Made by a program: the position numbers and the translations under genes
The notes under the pieces: generated by a model
The model's input: the letters and a program-made list of their open reading frames with translations, nothing else
Database searches by the model: none
Told to the model about the DNA's origin: nothing
Shown here: piece by piece, positions 15,061-23,995 of the stretch
How positions within the stretch are numbered: position 1 is the stretch's first letter
Layout: each line of letters starts with the position of its first letter
NCBI GenBank assembly: GCA_016715895.1
Contig: JADJXH010000004.1
Location: 2,218,763 to 2,282,762, forward strand
Reading direction: 5' to 3'
DNA length: 64,000 nucleotides
DNA from: Flavobacteriales bacterium
GTDB taxonomy: Bacteria; Bacteroidota; Bacteroidia; Flavobacteriales_F; PHOS-HE28

Positions 15061-17871
15061 TTACAGGATGCGGAAGCCGATGCCGGCGGAGATACCGACG
15101 CCGGTGCGGTACTCGCTCACGAGCGAGGTACCGTTGGGCGTTTCCTGCTGCACCCGCACCGGGGCGTCGAGCAGGTTGCGCAGGTTGAGGTTCACCTGCC
15201 AGCGGCGGCCGATGTCGCCGCGCAGGATGAAGTTCAGGGTGTGCACCGGCAGCTCGTACTGGTCGCCCAGGCCATTGGCGCCCGCAGCGAAGACGCGCGC
15301 ACCGAACACGTTGTACGCGGCGGTGGCCGTCAGCGTCAGCGTGCGGCCCAGCGCGCGGGTCCAGCTCAGGTCGGCGTTCAGCAGGTAGGGGCTGGCGCCC
15401 TGGAGCGGACGGGCCGCGTTCGTCAGCACCACCGTCCCGCTCTCCGATCCGGCGTTCTGTTCGCCGACCTCGAGGCGGCTGCAGAGGTAGGTGGCGTTCA
15501 ATCCGATGCTGAAGGCGTTCCACACGCTGCTGTCACGCCCCATCAGGTGGCCGATGTTGCGCACCAGCTCCACCTCCACACCCGCCACGGTGGCCTGGCC
15601 CGTGTTGCGGAAGCTCATCAGCTGGCCGCTCGCGGTGGCCAGCGCCACCTTCTCGATGGGGTCGTTCAGCACCTTGCCGAAGGCGCCCACGGCGAGCAGT
15701 TCGCCATGCCCGGGGTAGAGCTCATAGCGCAGGTCGGCGTTGTAGTTCGTGCCGTTGCGCAGGTCGGGGTTCCCGATGTTCTTGGTGCCCGCGAAGAACT
15801 CGGTGTACTCGAAGGGGGCCATTTCACGGAAGCCGGGCCGGCTGATCGTCTTGCTGCCGCTGAGGCGCAGCACATGACGCTCACGCAGGTCGAGGCGCAG
15901 GCTCAGGAAGGGCAGCAGGTCGTCGCTCTCGATGCGGGCCACGCGCTGGGGCTGGTAGAAGCTGTCGCTCTGCTTGCGGTACACGATGCGCTGGTCGCCC
16001 TGCTCGAAGCGCGCGCCGGTGAGCAGCTTCAGCTTTTCGGGGACCAGGTCCACTTCGGCCGCAAGGTGGGCCCCGTTGATGTTCCGCTCGATCCGATGGT
16101 CCGCTTCGGGGCCGGTGCTGTTGTTGAGGGTGAACTGCCCGGCGGCGTAGGTGGTGGCGTTCAGGTACTGGTCCGGCGCGTCCACGTCGACCCCGCCAGG
16201 GTTCGCGGCGTTCACGCCGGTGAGGTCGTAGGTGAGGATGTCGTACCCGAAGCGGCGCTCCATGCGACGCACCTGGTAGCCGGTGCGGAGCGTGAGCACG
16301 TTGTGGAGCTCCATGTCGCGCTCGCGCTGGATCACGCGGTAGGCGGCACCGGCCTGGGCGCTCAGCTCCTCCTCGCGGAGGTCGCTGTACCAACGGTGGT
16401 TCTCGAGGCGGTCGATCGCGTTGAAGCGGTAGTTCGTGGTCCCGCCATCCGTGTTGTAGAGGTAGACCAGTTGCCGACGGTCGGGTTCGGCCGCATCGGC
16501 GGTGCCCATCGATCCGCTCCAGTCCAGGGTGAGGCGGTCGGCCCGGCCGAACGCATGGTGGCCGGCGAGCTGGTTCACCCACATGCTGTTCCGGCGGAAG
16601 GTGTAGCGACGCGCATGCACACGGTCGGCGTAGTCGAAGTGGAAGCCGTCGTTCACACGGTGCTCGTCGCTGCTGAGGTTCACCCACAGGCTGGTGACGG
16701 ACACCTGATGCCGCTTGCCCAGTTCGAGGTTCAGGCCGGCGAGCGCGGAGCTCTGGGTGTTGAACTGCCAGCTTTGAAGTTCGTAGTCGATCAGCGCGGC
16801 GTTGCTGGCGTTGACGATGCGCACGGCCCCTTCCCGGTAGCGGTGCTCGTTGCGGTAGCTGGCGCTTCCGATCACGCCCAGCGCGATGTGCTCGCCCAGC
16901 CGGAGGCGCGTGCCGCCGGACAGCCCGAAGTTGAGGTCGGGCGCGGCGGTGCCCTGCGTGCCGTTGAGGTTCGTGGGGACCAGGAGCTGCTCCCCGCCGA
17001 TGTTGGTCCCGGGTCGCGCGGCGCCGGCGGGCAGATCGCGCGTGCCATCATCGCGCCCCCAGAAGTCGCTGCCCCCGCCGTTGGAGGAGCGGAAGGTGCC
17101 AAAGGTGGTGCGTGTGTTCACCCCGCCGCCCACCTGGATGCGCAGGGTCGGCTCGGCCGTGGCCCGGCGCGTGCGGATGTCCACGGAACCGCCACTGAAG
17201 TCGCCGTAGAGTTCGGGGGAGAAGGCCTTGGTGACGGAGATGCTGCCCACCACATCGGTGGGGATGATGTCCAGCGGAGCCACCTTCATGTCGGGGTCGG
17301 GGGAGGGCAGGGGCAGGCCGTTGAGGTAGGCCGCATTGTAGCGGTCGCCCAGGCCGCGCACGAAGACGTAGCGGCCGCCCACGACGCTCATGCCGACCAT
17401 CTTGGTGACGCCCTCGGCCACGTCCGTCGCACCTTTCTTCCGCAGCTCCTGTGCGCCGATGGTCTGCACGAGCTTGTCGGTCTCCTTGCGCTCCATCATC
17501 AGCACCGACTCGCGCTCACGGTCCACCGTATGCACCACATCCACCTGCTGGAGCTGGTTGGAGGGGGTCGCCAGGGTGACATCGGCGGTCGTGGCCGCAC
17601 CCGGCACCACGGTGATGGTGCGCTCCACGGGCTCGAAGCCCACGAAGCTCACCAGCAGGGTATGTTCGCCCGCCGGGCAGGGAAAGCTGTACTTCCCGTC
17701 CAGATCGGTGCTGGCGCCGAAGGTGGTGCCCTTGATGATCACGTTCACGAAGGGCATCGGCTGCACGGTGCCGCCCTCGTTGGCGGTGATCACACCGGCC
17801 ACGGTGCCGTTCTGGGCGAAGGCCGTCCACGTCACCAGCAGAAGCAGGGAGAGAAGGAGGGTGCGGTGCAT
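15061..17871 (-). CDS. TonB-dependent receptor with N-terminal carboxypeptidase-regulatory-like domain
   Basis: 936 residues. Signal peptide to about residue 19, CarboxypepD_reg-like domain at ~23-105 (VAGVITANEGGTVQPMPFVNVIIKGT), plug domain at ~130-235 with VFVRGLGDRYNAAYLNGLPLP, then a beta-barrel ending GISAGIGFRIL with an aromatic-poor last strand. It imports a scarce ligand through the outer membrane using TonB energy. The RGLGDRYN plug motif is that of the receptor subgroup often paired with beta-helix lipoproteins, as here. Substrate unknown. Confidence 0.93.
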   Translation of the reverse strand: MHRTLLLSLLLLVTWTAFAQNGTVAGVITANEGGTVQPMPFVNVIIKGTTFGASTDLDGKYSFPCPAGEHTLLVSFVGFEPVERTITVVPGAATTADVTLATPSNQLQQVDVVHTVDRERESVLMMERKETDKLVQTIGAQELRKKGATDVAEGVTKMVGMSVVGGRYVFVRGLGDRYNAAYLNGLPLPSPDPDMKVAPLDIIPTDVVGSISVTKAFSPELYGDFSGGSVDIRTRRATAEPTLRIQVGGGVNTRTTFGTFRSSNGGGSDFWGRDDGTRDLPAGAARPGTNIGGEQLLVPTNLNGTQGTAAPDLNFGLSGGTRLRLGEHIALGVIGSASYRNEHRYREGAVRIVNASNAALIDYELQSWQFNTQSSALAGLNLELGKRHQVSVTSLWVNLSSDEHRVNDGFHFDYADRVHARRYTFRRNSMWVNQLAGHHAFGRADRLTLDWSGSMGTADAAEPDRRQLVYLYNTDGGTTNYRFNAIDRLENHRWYSDLREEELSAQAGAAYRVIQRERDMELHNVLTLRTGYQVRRMERRFGYDILTYDLTGVNAANPGGVDVDAPDQYLNATTYAAGQFTLNNSTGPEADHRIERNINGAHLAAEVDLVPEKLKLLTGARFEQGDQRIVYRKQSDSFYQPQRVARIESDDLLPFLSLRLDLRERHVLRLSGSKTISRPGFREMAPFEYTEFFAGTKNIGNPDLRNGTNYNADLRYELYPGHGELLAVGAFGKVLNDPIEKVALATASGQLMSFRNTGQATVAGVEVELVRNIGHLMGRDSSVWNAFSIGLNATYLCSRLEVGEQNAGSESGTVVLTNAARPLQGASPYLLNADLSWTRALGRTLTLTATAAYNVFGARVFAAGANGLGDQYELPVHTLNFILRGDIGRRWQVNLNLRNLLDAPVRVQQETPNGTSLVSEYRTGVGISAGIGFRIL

Positions 17872-18005
17872 CGAAGGAGGCGAACGGTCCTGTTCGTTCG
17901 CGCCGCAAAGGTCCCGGCATGGTGTTACGTCGGTCTGTTCCGATCGTTAAGGCTTTGTTACGTGCGGTCACCGGCAAGTTCTCGGGAGCGGATAATAGGT
18001 CGTTC

Positions 18006-18013
18006 TATCTTGC
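18006..18013 (+). promoter_or_regulatory. -7 promoter element of porQ
   Basis: TATCTTGC, near-consensus, 33 nt before the porQ ATG, in the 175-nt intergenic region shared with the divergent TonB receptor. Confidence 0.5.
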
Positions 18014-18046
18014 GTTCCCTAACCGCGCCGCCCGGCGCGTACCTGC

Positions 18047-19162
18047 ATGAAGCGATCCCTCGCCGCCCCTGTCGCCTTGCTGCTCCTGTTGGCACCGGTC
18101 AGGGCCCAGCTCGGTGGTCAGGCCGTGTTCCGCGTGCTCGACATCCCCTCCTCGGCCCGCATCAGTGCCTTGGGGGGCACCCACATCGCGGTGATGGACG
18201 ACGACCTGAACATGGGCATCTTCAATCCCTCGGTGCTCAACTCCACCATGGGGCGGCAGGTCGCCTTCAGCTATCTGCCCTACTTCGAGGGCATCAAGAT
18301 GGGGTTCGGGTCCTACGCCCATCACTTCGACAGCCTGCGCACCACCTTCAGCGGCACGGTGCAGTTCGTGGACTACGGCACCTTCCAGCGGACCGAGGCC
18401 GATGGTTCGGAGACCGGCACGTTCCGCGGAGGCGAGTACGTCGTGCAGCTCGGGGCCTCGCGTGCCTTGGACAGCCTGTTCACCGTGGGCGCCAACCTGA
18501 AGTTCATCACCTCGCAGCTGGAGGCCTACACCGCCACCGGCTGGGCGGCCGACCTGGGGGCCACCTTTCACAAGCGGAGCATGGGGCTCACCGTGTCGGC
18601 GTTGCTGCGCAACATCGGCTTCGTGAGCTCGCGCTACACCGACCAAAAGGAGAAGCTGCCGTTCGATGTGCAGCTGGGGGTCAGCTACCGGTTCCGCCAT
18701 GCGCCGTTCCGCCTGGGCCTCACCTTCGTCAACCTGCAGCAATGGGACCTCACCTATGACGATCCGGTGCAGCAGCAGCAGATCGACCCCACCACGGGCG
18801 AGCCGATCGTGGAGGAGGTCTCCTTCTTCGAGAACGCCGTGTTGCACCTGGTGCCCAACGTGGAGGTGTTGTTGGGCCGCTACTTCAACCTGCGGGTGGG
18901 CTACGACTTCCAGCGGCGGCGCGAGCTGAAGGTGGACGGCAAGCCGGGCATCAGCGGGTTGAGCTTTGGCCTCGGCCTGCGCGTGAGCAAGGTGCACCTG
19001 AGCTACGGCTTTGCGCAGTACCACCTGGCGGGCATCTCCAACACGATCACCCTGGCGGCCCGGTTCAGCGACTTCAAGAAGCGCCCCCCCGGCCAGGAGC
19101 CCGAACGCAGGCGGAAGCGCAAGGAGGAGGCCCCGGCGCCGGTGAGCGTGCCCGAAGGCTGA
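18047..19162 (+). CDS. porQ: Type IX secretion system protein PorQ
   Basis: 371 residues. Signal peptide (cleavage near AQLGGQ, residue 21), then the PorV/PorQ family pattern: FRVLDIPSSARISALGGTHIAVMDDDLNMGIFNPSVLN followed by barrel strands. PorQ is an outer-membrane component of the T9SS attachment/secretion apparatus. T9SS cargo with sorting domains is present in this window. The gene precedes cmk, an adjacency common in Bacteroidota. The tail after residue ~345 is charged and rich in Pro, Arg and Glu. Confidence 0.92.
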   Translation: MKRSLAAPVALLLLLAPVRAQLGGQAVFRVLDIPSSARISALGGTHIAVMDDDLNMGIFNPSVLNSTMGRQVAFSYLPYFEGIKMGFGSYAHHFDSLRTTFSGTVQFVDYGTFQRTEADGSETGTFRGGEYVVQLGASRALDSLFTVGANLKFITSQLEAYTATGWAADLGATFHKRSMGLTVSALLRNIGFVSSRYTDQKEKLPFDVQLGVSYRFRHAPFRLGLTFVNLQQWDLTYDDPVQQQQIDPTTGEPIVEEVSFFENAVLHLVPNVEVLLGRYFNLRVGYDFQRRRELKVDGKPGISGLSFGLGLRVSKVHLSYGFAQYHLAGISNTITLAARFSDFKKRPPGQEPERRRKRKEEAPAPVSVPEG

Positions 19163-19174
19163 GCAGGACCGCGC

Positions 19175-19182
19175 TACCTTGC
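19175..19182 (+). promoter_or_regulatory. -7 promoter element of cmk
   Basis: TACCTTGC, 4 nt before the GTG start at 19187; transcription would begin at or just before the start codon, implying a leaderless mRNA. Confidence 0.6.
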
Positions 19183-19186
19183 GGCC

Positions 19187-19888
19187 GTGCGGCGCATCAC
19201 CATCGCCATCGACGGCTTTTCGTCCTGCGGCAAGAGCACGCTGGCCCGGCAGCTGGCCCAGCACCTGGGCTATACCTACATCGACAGCGGCGCCATGTAC
19301 CGGGCGGTGGCCCTCTTCGCCATGGAGAACGGCCTGGTGCGCGACGGGGTGCTGAACAAGGAGGGACTGCTGGCGCTGCTCGACGGCATCGACATCCGGT
19401 TCCAGCACGACCCCATGACCGACCGCAGCGCCACCACCCTCAACGGGCGGAACGTGGAGCACAGGATCCGCTCCCTGGAGGTGAGCAACCACGTCACCCT
19501 CGTGAGCCCGGTGCCCGAGGTGCGGGCCAAGCTGGTGCGGCTCCAGCAGCGGATGGGGCGCGAGAAAGGGGTGGTGATGGACGGCCGGGACATCGGCACG
19601 GTGGTCTTCCCCGACGCGGAGGTGAAGCTGTACATGACGGCCCGCCCGGAGGTGCGCGCCCTGCGCCGCTACCACGAGCTGAAGACCAAGGGCGCGGAGG
19701 TCACCCTGGCCGAAGTGGAGGCCAACATCCGCCGGCGCGACCTGGACGATACCACCCGGGCGGCCGATCCGCTGACCATGGCCCCGGATGCGATCGCGAT
19801 CGACAACAGCGACATCACCGCGCAGGAGCAGTTCGAACTGGCCCTGGGCCACGTGCTCGACGTGCTGGCCCAGGTGGGGCAGGAGTAG
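19187..19888 (+). CDS. cmk: Cytidylate kinase
   Basis: 233 residues from a GTG start. P-loop GFSSCGKST at residues 10-18, YIDSGAMYR, GRNVEHRIRS, VMDGRDIGTVVFPDA and RRRDLDD are the Cmk signatures. It phosphorylates CMP and dCMP for nucleotide recycling. GTG at 19187 is chosen because it directly follows the TACCTTGC element and starts one turn before the P-loop strand, and no upstream ATG is in frame near it. Confidence 0.95.
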   Translation: MRRITIAIDGFSSCGKSTLARQLAQHLGYTYIDSGAMYRAVALFAMENGLVRDGVLNKEGLLALLDGIDIRFQHDPMTDRSATTLNGRNVEHRIRSLEVSNHVTLVSPVPEVRAKLVRLQQRMGREKGVVMDGRDIGTVVFPDAEVKLYMTARPEVRALRRYHELKTKGAEVTLAEVEANIRRRDLDDTTRAADPLTMAPDAIAIDNSDITAQEQFELALGHVLDVLAQVGQE

Positions 19889-19894
19889 GGCCGC

Positions 19895-21124
19895 CTAGCC
19901 CGTGGACACCATCCCCTCCACCACTTCCACCGGGTCCTTCACGCCCGCCACAAAGCCCAGCACCTTCAGCATCACCTTGTCCAGCAGGGTGTCCGGGCAG
20001 CTGGCGCCACTGGTGAGGATGATCGTGAGCGGGCGCTTCGCAGGTAGCCAGCCATCCGTGGTCTCGAGCTTGTGCCCGGGATAGTTGAAGTGCTGGATGG
20101 TGTCCGCGCTCAGGATCTCGCCTTCGTCCTTGATGAAGTAGGTGGGGAACCTGCGCTCCAGCAATTCCACCAGGTGACTGGTGTTGCTGCTGTTGTAGCC
20201 GCCCACCACCAGGGCCAGGTCGGCCTCGGCCTTCAGCAGTTCGTGGGTGGCGTCCTGGTTGTCGTTGGTGGCGTAGCAGAGCGTGTCGCGCGTGTCGGCG
20301 AAATGGGCCTTGATGTCCGAAGCGCCGTACTTCCCGATCATCACCTGCTTCAGGTGGTCGGCGATGGCCTGGGTCTCGGTGGCCAGCATGGTGGTCTGGT
20401 TCACCACACCGATGCGCTGCAGGTCGCGCGCGGGGTCGAAGCCGTCGCTGGCACGGCTCCGGAACACGCGTTCGAAGGTGTCGGCCGGTTCATCGCCGCG
20501 GATGATGCGACCCAGGAGCTCGGCCTCGGCCATGTCACGCAGCACCACGGCGGGGGCCTTCCGCACGGTATGGCTGAAGGTGGCCCGCGTCTCCTCGTGC
20601 GTGGCCTTGCCGTGGATCACCACCGTGTACTGCTGATCACCCAGCTGGTCGCTGCGCTTCCACACCTTCTCCACGAAGGGGCAGGTGGTGTTGTACCGCA
20701 GGGGGTCGATGCCGATGGCCTTCAGCCGGGCCTCGGTCTCCAGCGTGGTGCCGAAGGCCGGGATGATCACGATGTCCTCGGCCGTGAGCGCGCTCCAGTC
20801 CATCAGCATCCGGCCGTGCGTATCCTGAATGAAGTGCATGCCCCGCGCGGTGAGGTCGTCGTTCACCGCCTGGTTGTGGATCATCTGGCTGAGGAGGAAG
20901 ATCCGCCTGCCGGGGTTCTCCTCCAGGGCCTTGTAGCTGATCTCGATGGCGTTCTCCACCCCGTAGCAGAAGCCGAAGTGGCGGGCGAACACGAACCGCA
21001 CCGGTCCCAGGTCCAGCAGGGTGGGGGCCAGGTCCTGCTTGCGCGGGTCCTGTGCCTTGCGGAACGCCTTGATGCGGCCGATGAGCGCGCTGCGGTAGTG
21101 GACGGGAATGGTGAAGCTGCGCAC
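19895..21124 (-). CDS. ispH: 4-hydroxy-3-methylbut-2-enyl diphosphate reductase
   Basis: 409 residues, the long Bacteroidota form. The three cysteine ligands of the iron-sulfur cluster are in GFCYGVENA, TTCPFVEKVWKR and SGASCPDTLLDKV. It performs the last step of the MEP isoprenoid pathway. I use the GTG at 21124 (VRSFTIPVHYRS) because it gives family length; the open frame further upstream is low-complexity. Convergent with cmk, with only 6 nt between the stops. Confidence 0.94.
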   Translation of the reverse strand: MRSFTIPVHYRSALIGRIKAFRKAQDPRKQDLAPTLLDLGPVRFVFARHFGFCYGVENAIEISYKALEENPGRRIFLLSQMIHNQAVNDDLTARGMHFIQDTHGRMLMDWSALTAEDIVIIPAFGTTLETEARLKAIGIDPLRYNTTCPFVEKVWKRSDQLGDQQYTVVIHGKATHEETRATFSHTVRKAPAVVLRDMAEAELLGRIIRGDEPADTFERVFRSRASDGFDPARDLQRIGVVNQTTMLATETQAIADHLKQVMIGKYGASDIKAHFADTRDTLCYATNDNQDATHELLKAEADLALVVGGYNSSNTSHLVELLERRFPTYFIKDEGEILSADTIQHFNYPGHKLETTDGWLPAKRPLTIILTSGASCPDTLLDKVMLKVLGFVAGVKDPVEVVEGMVSTG

Positions 21125-21196
21125 GACGGGACGGGGCGATGGGTGGGAGGAGGCTGGGAACGGCTGAGGGTCAGGGCACACAGGGCGGGCTGCCGC

Positions 21197-21204
21197 CAAA
21201 GGTA
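21197..21204 (-). promoter_or_regulatory. -7 promoter element of ispH
   Basis: TACCTTTG on the minus strand, 72 nt before the proposed GTG start at 21124, giving a longer leader than most genes here. Confidence 0.5.
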
Positions 21205-21302
21205 GCCGGAGGGTCCGCTGTGCTGGCCTGCATTCCCCGGGGGCGCCGACCCGCCCCGATCCCATTCACGGGTTCAATGCATTGAGGATCAGGTTCCTTT
21301 TG

Positions 21303-21310
21303 TACTTTTG
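21303..21310 (+). promoter_or_regulatory. -7 promoter element of rpsA
   Basis: TACTTTTG, followed by a 136-nt leader before the rpsA ATG. The leader has a 7-bp hairpin (21367-21373 with 21383-21389). Confidence 0.6.
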
Positions 21311-21446
21311 CGGTCCTTTTTCGGATCCGCCCTCCGCATCCGCGGTCCGGCAGGCCTTAGCAGGAAGCTCACGCAGGGACACCGTGAGCCAACACAACCC
21401 TCCCGGTCGGTGGCCCCTTGGGTCGGGATACAAACGTCAGTACAGC

Positions 21447-23315
21447 ATGTCGACGGAACAGAACAAGGTCACCTTCGCCGAACCACCCGCGGATTTCGAT
21501 TGGGCCGGATTGGAGGATGACAAGAAAGGCATCCCGGCCAAGGAACGGGAGGCCATGGAGAAGGCCTACGAGGACACCCTCAGCAGCATCTCCGAGAAGG
21601 AGGTCCTCATGGGCACCGTGGTGGGCATGAACAAGAAGGAGGTGGTCATCAACATCGGCTACAAGTCCGAGGGTGTGGTGCCCCTGAGCGAGTTCCGCTA
21701 CAAGCCCGACCTGAAGTTGGGCGACCAGGTGGAGGTGTACATCGAGAAGCAGGAGGACAAGGGCGGCCAGATGGTGGTGAGCCACAAGACGGCCCGCGTG
21801 CACAACGCCTGGGGCAAGGTGAACCACGCCATGACCACCGACGAGGTGATCACCGGCTACGTGAAGTGCCGCACCAAGGGCGGCCTCATCGTGGACGTGT
21901 TCGGCATCGAGGCCTTCCTGCCCGGTTCGCAGATCGATGTGAAGCCGATCCGCGACTACGACCAGTACGTGGGCAAGAACATGGAGTTCAAGGTGGTGAA
22001 GATCAACCAGGAGTTCAAGAACGTGGTGGTCTCCCACAAGGCGCTGATCGAGGCCGAGCTCGAGGCGCAGAAGAAGCAGATCATCGGCGGCCTGGAGAAG
22101 GGTCAGGTGCTGGAAGGCACCGTGAAGAACATCACCAGCTACGGGGTGTTCGTGGACCTGGGCGGTGTCGACGGCCTCATCCACATCACCGACCTCAGCT
22201 GGGGCCGCGTGAGCCACCCCGAGGAGGTGGTGAAGCTGGACGACAAGATCAACGTGGTGATCCTCGACTTCGACGACGAGAAGAAGCGCATCGCCCTGGG
22301 TCTGAAGCAGCTGAGCCCGCACCCCTGGGACGCGCTGAGCGCCGACATGAACGCCGGCGACAAGGTGAAGGGCAAGGTGATGGTGATCACGGACTACGGC
22401 GCCTTCGTGGAGGTGTCGCCCGGCGTGGAGGGCCTCCTGCACGTGAGCGAGATGAGCTGGAGCCAGCACCTGCGCAGCCCGAAGGACTTCCTGAAGGAGG
22501 GCCAGGAGATCGACTGCGTGATCCTGAACATCGACCGCGAGGAGCGCAAGATGAGCCTGGGCATGAAGCAGCTCGCCGCGGACCCCTGGGCGGACATCGA
22601 GTTCAAGTATCCGGTGAACTCACGCCACACGGCCAAGGTGCGCAACTTCACCCACTTCGGCATCTTCGCCGAGCTGGAGGAGGGCGTGGACGGCCTCATC
22701 CACATCAGCGACCTCAGCTGGACCAAGCGCATCAAGCACCCCAGCGAGTTCTGCAACGTGGGTGACGACATCGAGGTGCAGGTGCTGGAGGTGGACAAGG
22801 ACAACCGCCGCCTCAGCCTCGGTCACAAGCAGGTGGAGCAGAACCCTTGGGAAGTGTTCGCTGGCACCTTCACCGAGGGCAGCGTGCACGAAGGCACCCT
22901 GGTGGGCCGCAACGGCAACAACTTCATCGTGTCCCTGCCCTACGGCGTGGAAGGCACGGTGAGCACCAAGCACCTCAAGAAGGCCGACGGCAGCAAAGCC
23001 GAACTGGAGGAGAAGCTGCCCTTCAAGGTGCTCGAGTTCAACGGTGAGGCCCGCCGCATCGTGCTGAGCCACACCCGCACCTTCGAGGAGGGTGACGACA
23101 GCGAGGAGCTGGGCACCGCGCGCGGTGGCCGCGCCCGCAAGGCACCGGCCGGCGAAGGACAGAGCGCCAGCGTGAAGAGCGTCAACGAGAAGGTGGAGAA
23201 GAGCACCCTGGGCGATCTCAGCGTCCTGAGCGACCTCAAGAGCGCCATGGAGAACAAGGAGCGCTCCAGCATGAAGGCCCGGAACGAAGAGGACGAGGAG
23301 GGTTCGGAGAACTGA
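21447..23315 (+). CDS. rpsA: 30S ribosomal protein S1
   Basis: 622 residues with six S1 (OB-fold) repeats starting near residues 50, 135, 220, 305, 390 and 475. Repeats 3-5 carry the typical GVFVDLGGVDGLIHITDLSW-type sequence, repeat 6 is more diverged, and an acidic, Lys/Glu-rich tail follows. It binds mRNA on the 30S subunit. The ATG at 21447 is preferred over the open upstream frame, which crosses the TACTTTTG promoter. The long 5' leader could host autoregulation, as is known for S1 in other bacteria. Confidence 0.95.
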   Translation: MSTEQNKVTFAEPPADFDWAGLEDDKKGIPAKEREAMEKAYEDTLSSISEKEVLMGTVVGMNKKEVVINIGYKSEGVVPLSEFRYKPDLKLGDQVEVYIEKQEDKGGQMVVSHKTARVHNAWGKVNHAMTTDEVITGYVKCRTKGGLIVDVFGIEAFLPGSQIDVKPIRDYDQYVGKNMEFKVVKINQEFKNVVVSHKALIEAELEAQKKQIIGGLEKGQVLEGTVKNITSYGVFVDLGGVDGLIHITDLSWGRVSHPEEVVKLDDKINVVILDFDDEKKRIALGLKQLSPHPWDALSADMNAGDKVKGKVMVITDYGAFVEVSPGVEGLLHVSEMSWSQHLRSPKDFLKEGQEIDCVILNIDREERKMSLGMKQLAADPWADIEFKYPVNSRHTAKVRNFTHFGIFAELEEGVDGLIHISDLSWTKRIKHPSEFCNVGDDIEVQVLEVDKDNRRLSLGHKQVEQNPWEVFAGTFTEGSVHEGTLVGRNGNNFIVSLPYGVEGTVSTKHLKKADGSKAELEEKLPFKVLEFNGEARRIVLSHTRTFEEGDDSEELGTARGGRARKAPAGEGQSASVKSVNEKVEKSTLGDLSVLSDLKSAMENKERSSMKARNEEDEEGSEN

Positions 23316-23337
23316 CCCTTCCGACCGCACGACCAGC

Positions 23338-23362
23338 GAAGCCCCGGCCCTGCCGGGGCTTC
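23338..23362 (+). terminator. Intrinsic terminator of rpsA
   Basis: Perfect 11-bp stem GAAGCCCCGGC (23338-23348) / GCCGGGGCTTC (23352-23362), 3-nt loop, followed by GTCGTT, 22 nt after the rpsA stop. Confidence 0.8.
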
Positions 23363-23392
23363 GTCGTTCCATGACGGCGCGCTGCATCCCGT

Positions 23393-23400
23393 TATCTTCG
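23393..23400 (+). promoter_or_regulatory. -7 promoter element of pyrR-pyrB
   Basis: TATCTTCG, 7 nt before the pyrR ATG at 23408; again a near-leaderless arrangement. Confidence 0.55.
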
Positions 23401-23407
23401 GGGCCGC

Positions 23408-23995
23408 ATGCACGCCGCCACCCTTCTGGACAGCACCGCCTTCGGCCTCACCGTGCAGCGGCTCTGCTACCAGCTGGTGGAGGACCATGGTGACCTGTCC
23501 CGCTCGGTGCTCCTGGGCCTGCAGCCCCGGGGCGTCTTCCTCAGCCGGCGCCTGGTGCGGGATCTGGGGCGCATCCTGGGCGGTGTGCACATCGACTCCG
23601 GCGAGCTCGACATCACCTTCCACCGCGACGACTTCCGGCGGCGCCCCATGCCGCTCGCCCCGAGCGCCATGCAGATGGACCTGTCGATCGAGGGCCGCCA
23701 CGTGGTCCTCATCGATGATGTGCTGTACACGGGGCGCAGCATCCGTGCCGGGCTCGACGCCCTGCTGAGTTTCGGGAGGCCCGCCTCCGTGCAGCTGCTC
23801 GTGCTCATCGACCGGCGCTTCGCGCGCGAACTGCCGATCGCGGCGGACTACGTGGGGCGCTGGGTGGACAGCATCGAGGGGCAGCGCGTCACCGTGGAAT
23901 GGGCCGAGACCGAGGGCCAGGACCGCGTCCTCCTGCATGGCGGGGAGGGCGGCACGGCACGCGGCATCCATCACCAAGCCTCCTCCGCCCCGTGA
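23408..23995 (+). CDS. pyrR: PyrR-type uracil phosphoribosyltransferase / pyrimidine regulator
   Basis: 195 residues. The PRPP-binding loop is VVLIDDVLYTGRSIRAGLDAL near residue 98, and LGLQPRGVFLSRRL and DITFHRDDF are PyrR-like. In Firmicutes PyrR binds pyr mRNA; in Bacteroidota the enzyme activity is the safer inference. With at most 7 nt of leader there is no room for a PyrR attenuator here. Its TGA overlaps the GTG of pyrB, so the two are translationally coupled. Confidence 0.93.
   Translation: MHAATLLDSTAFGLTVQRLCYQLVEDHGDLSRSVLLGLQPRGVFLSRRLVRDLGRILGGVHIDSGELDITFHRDDFRRRPMPLAPSAMQMDLSIEGRHVVLIDDVLYTGRSIRAGLDALLSFGRPASVQLLVLIDRRFARELPIAADYVGRWVDSIEGQRVTVEWAETEGQDRVLLHGGEGGTARGIHHQASSAP

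Noticed and set aside
15241..18759. A 1172-codon open frame on the plus strand
   Set aside because: Antisense of the TonB receptor running through the porQ start in the wrong frame; no domain seen.
21125..21265. N-terminal extension of IspH
   Set aside because: Open but Pro/Gly/Arg-rich, overlaps the -7 element, and would exceed normal protein length.
23341..23407. PyrR-type RNA attenuator upstream of pyrR
   Set aside because: The only hairpin here is the rpsA terminator, and the -7 element leaves at most 7 nt of leader.
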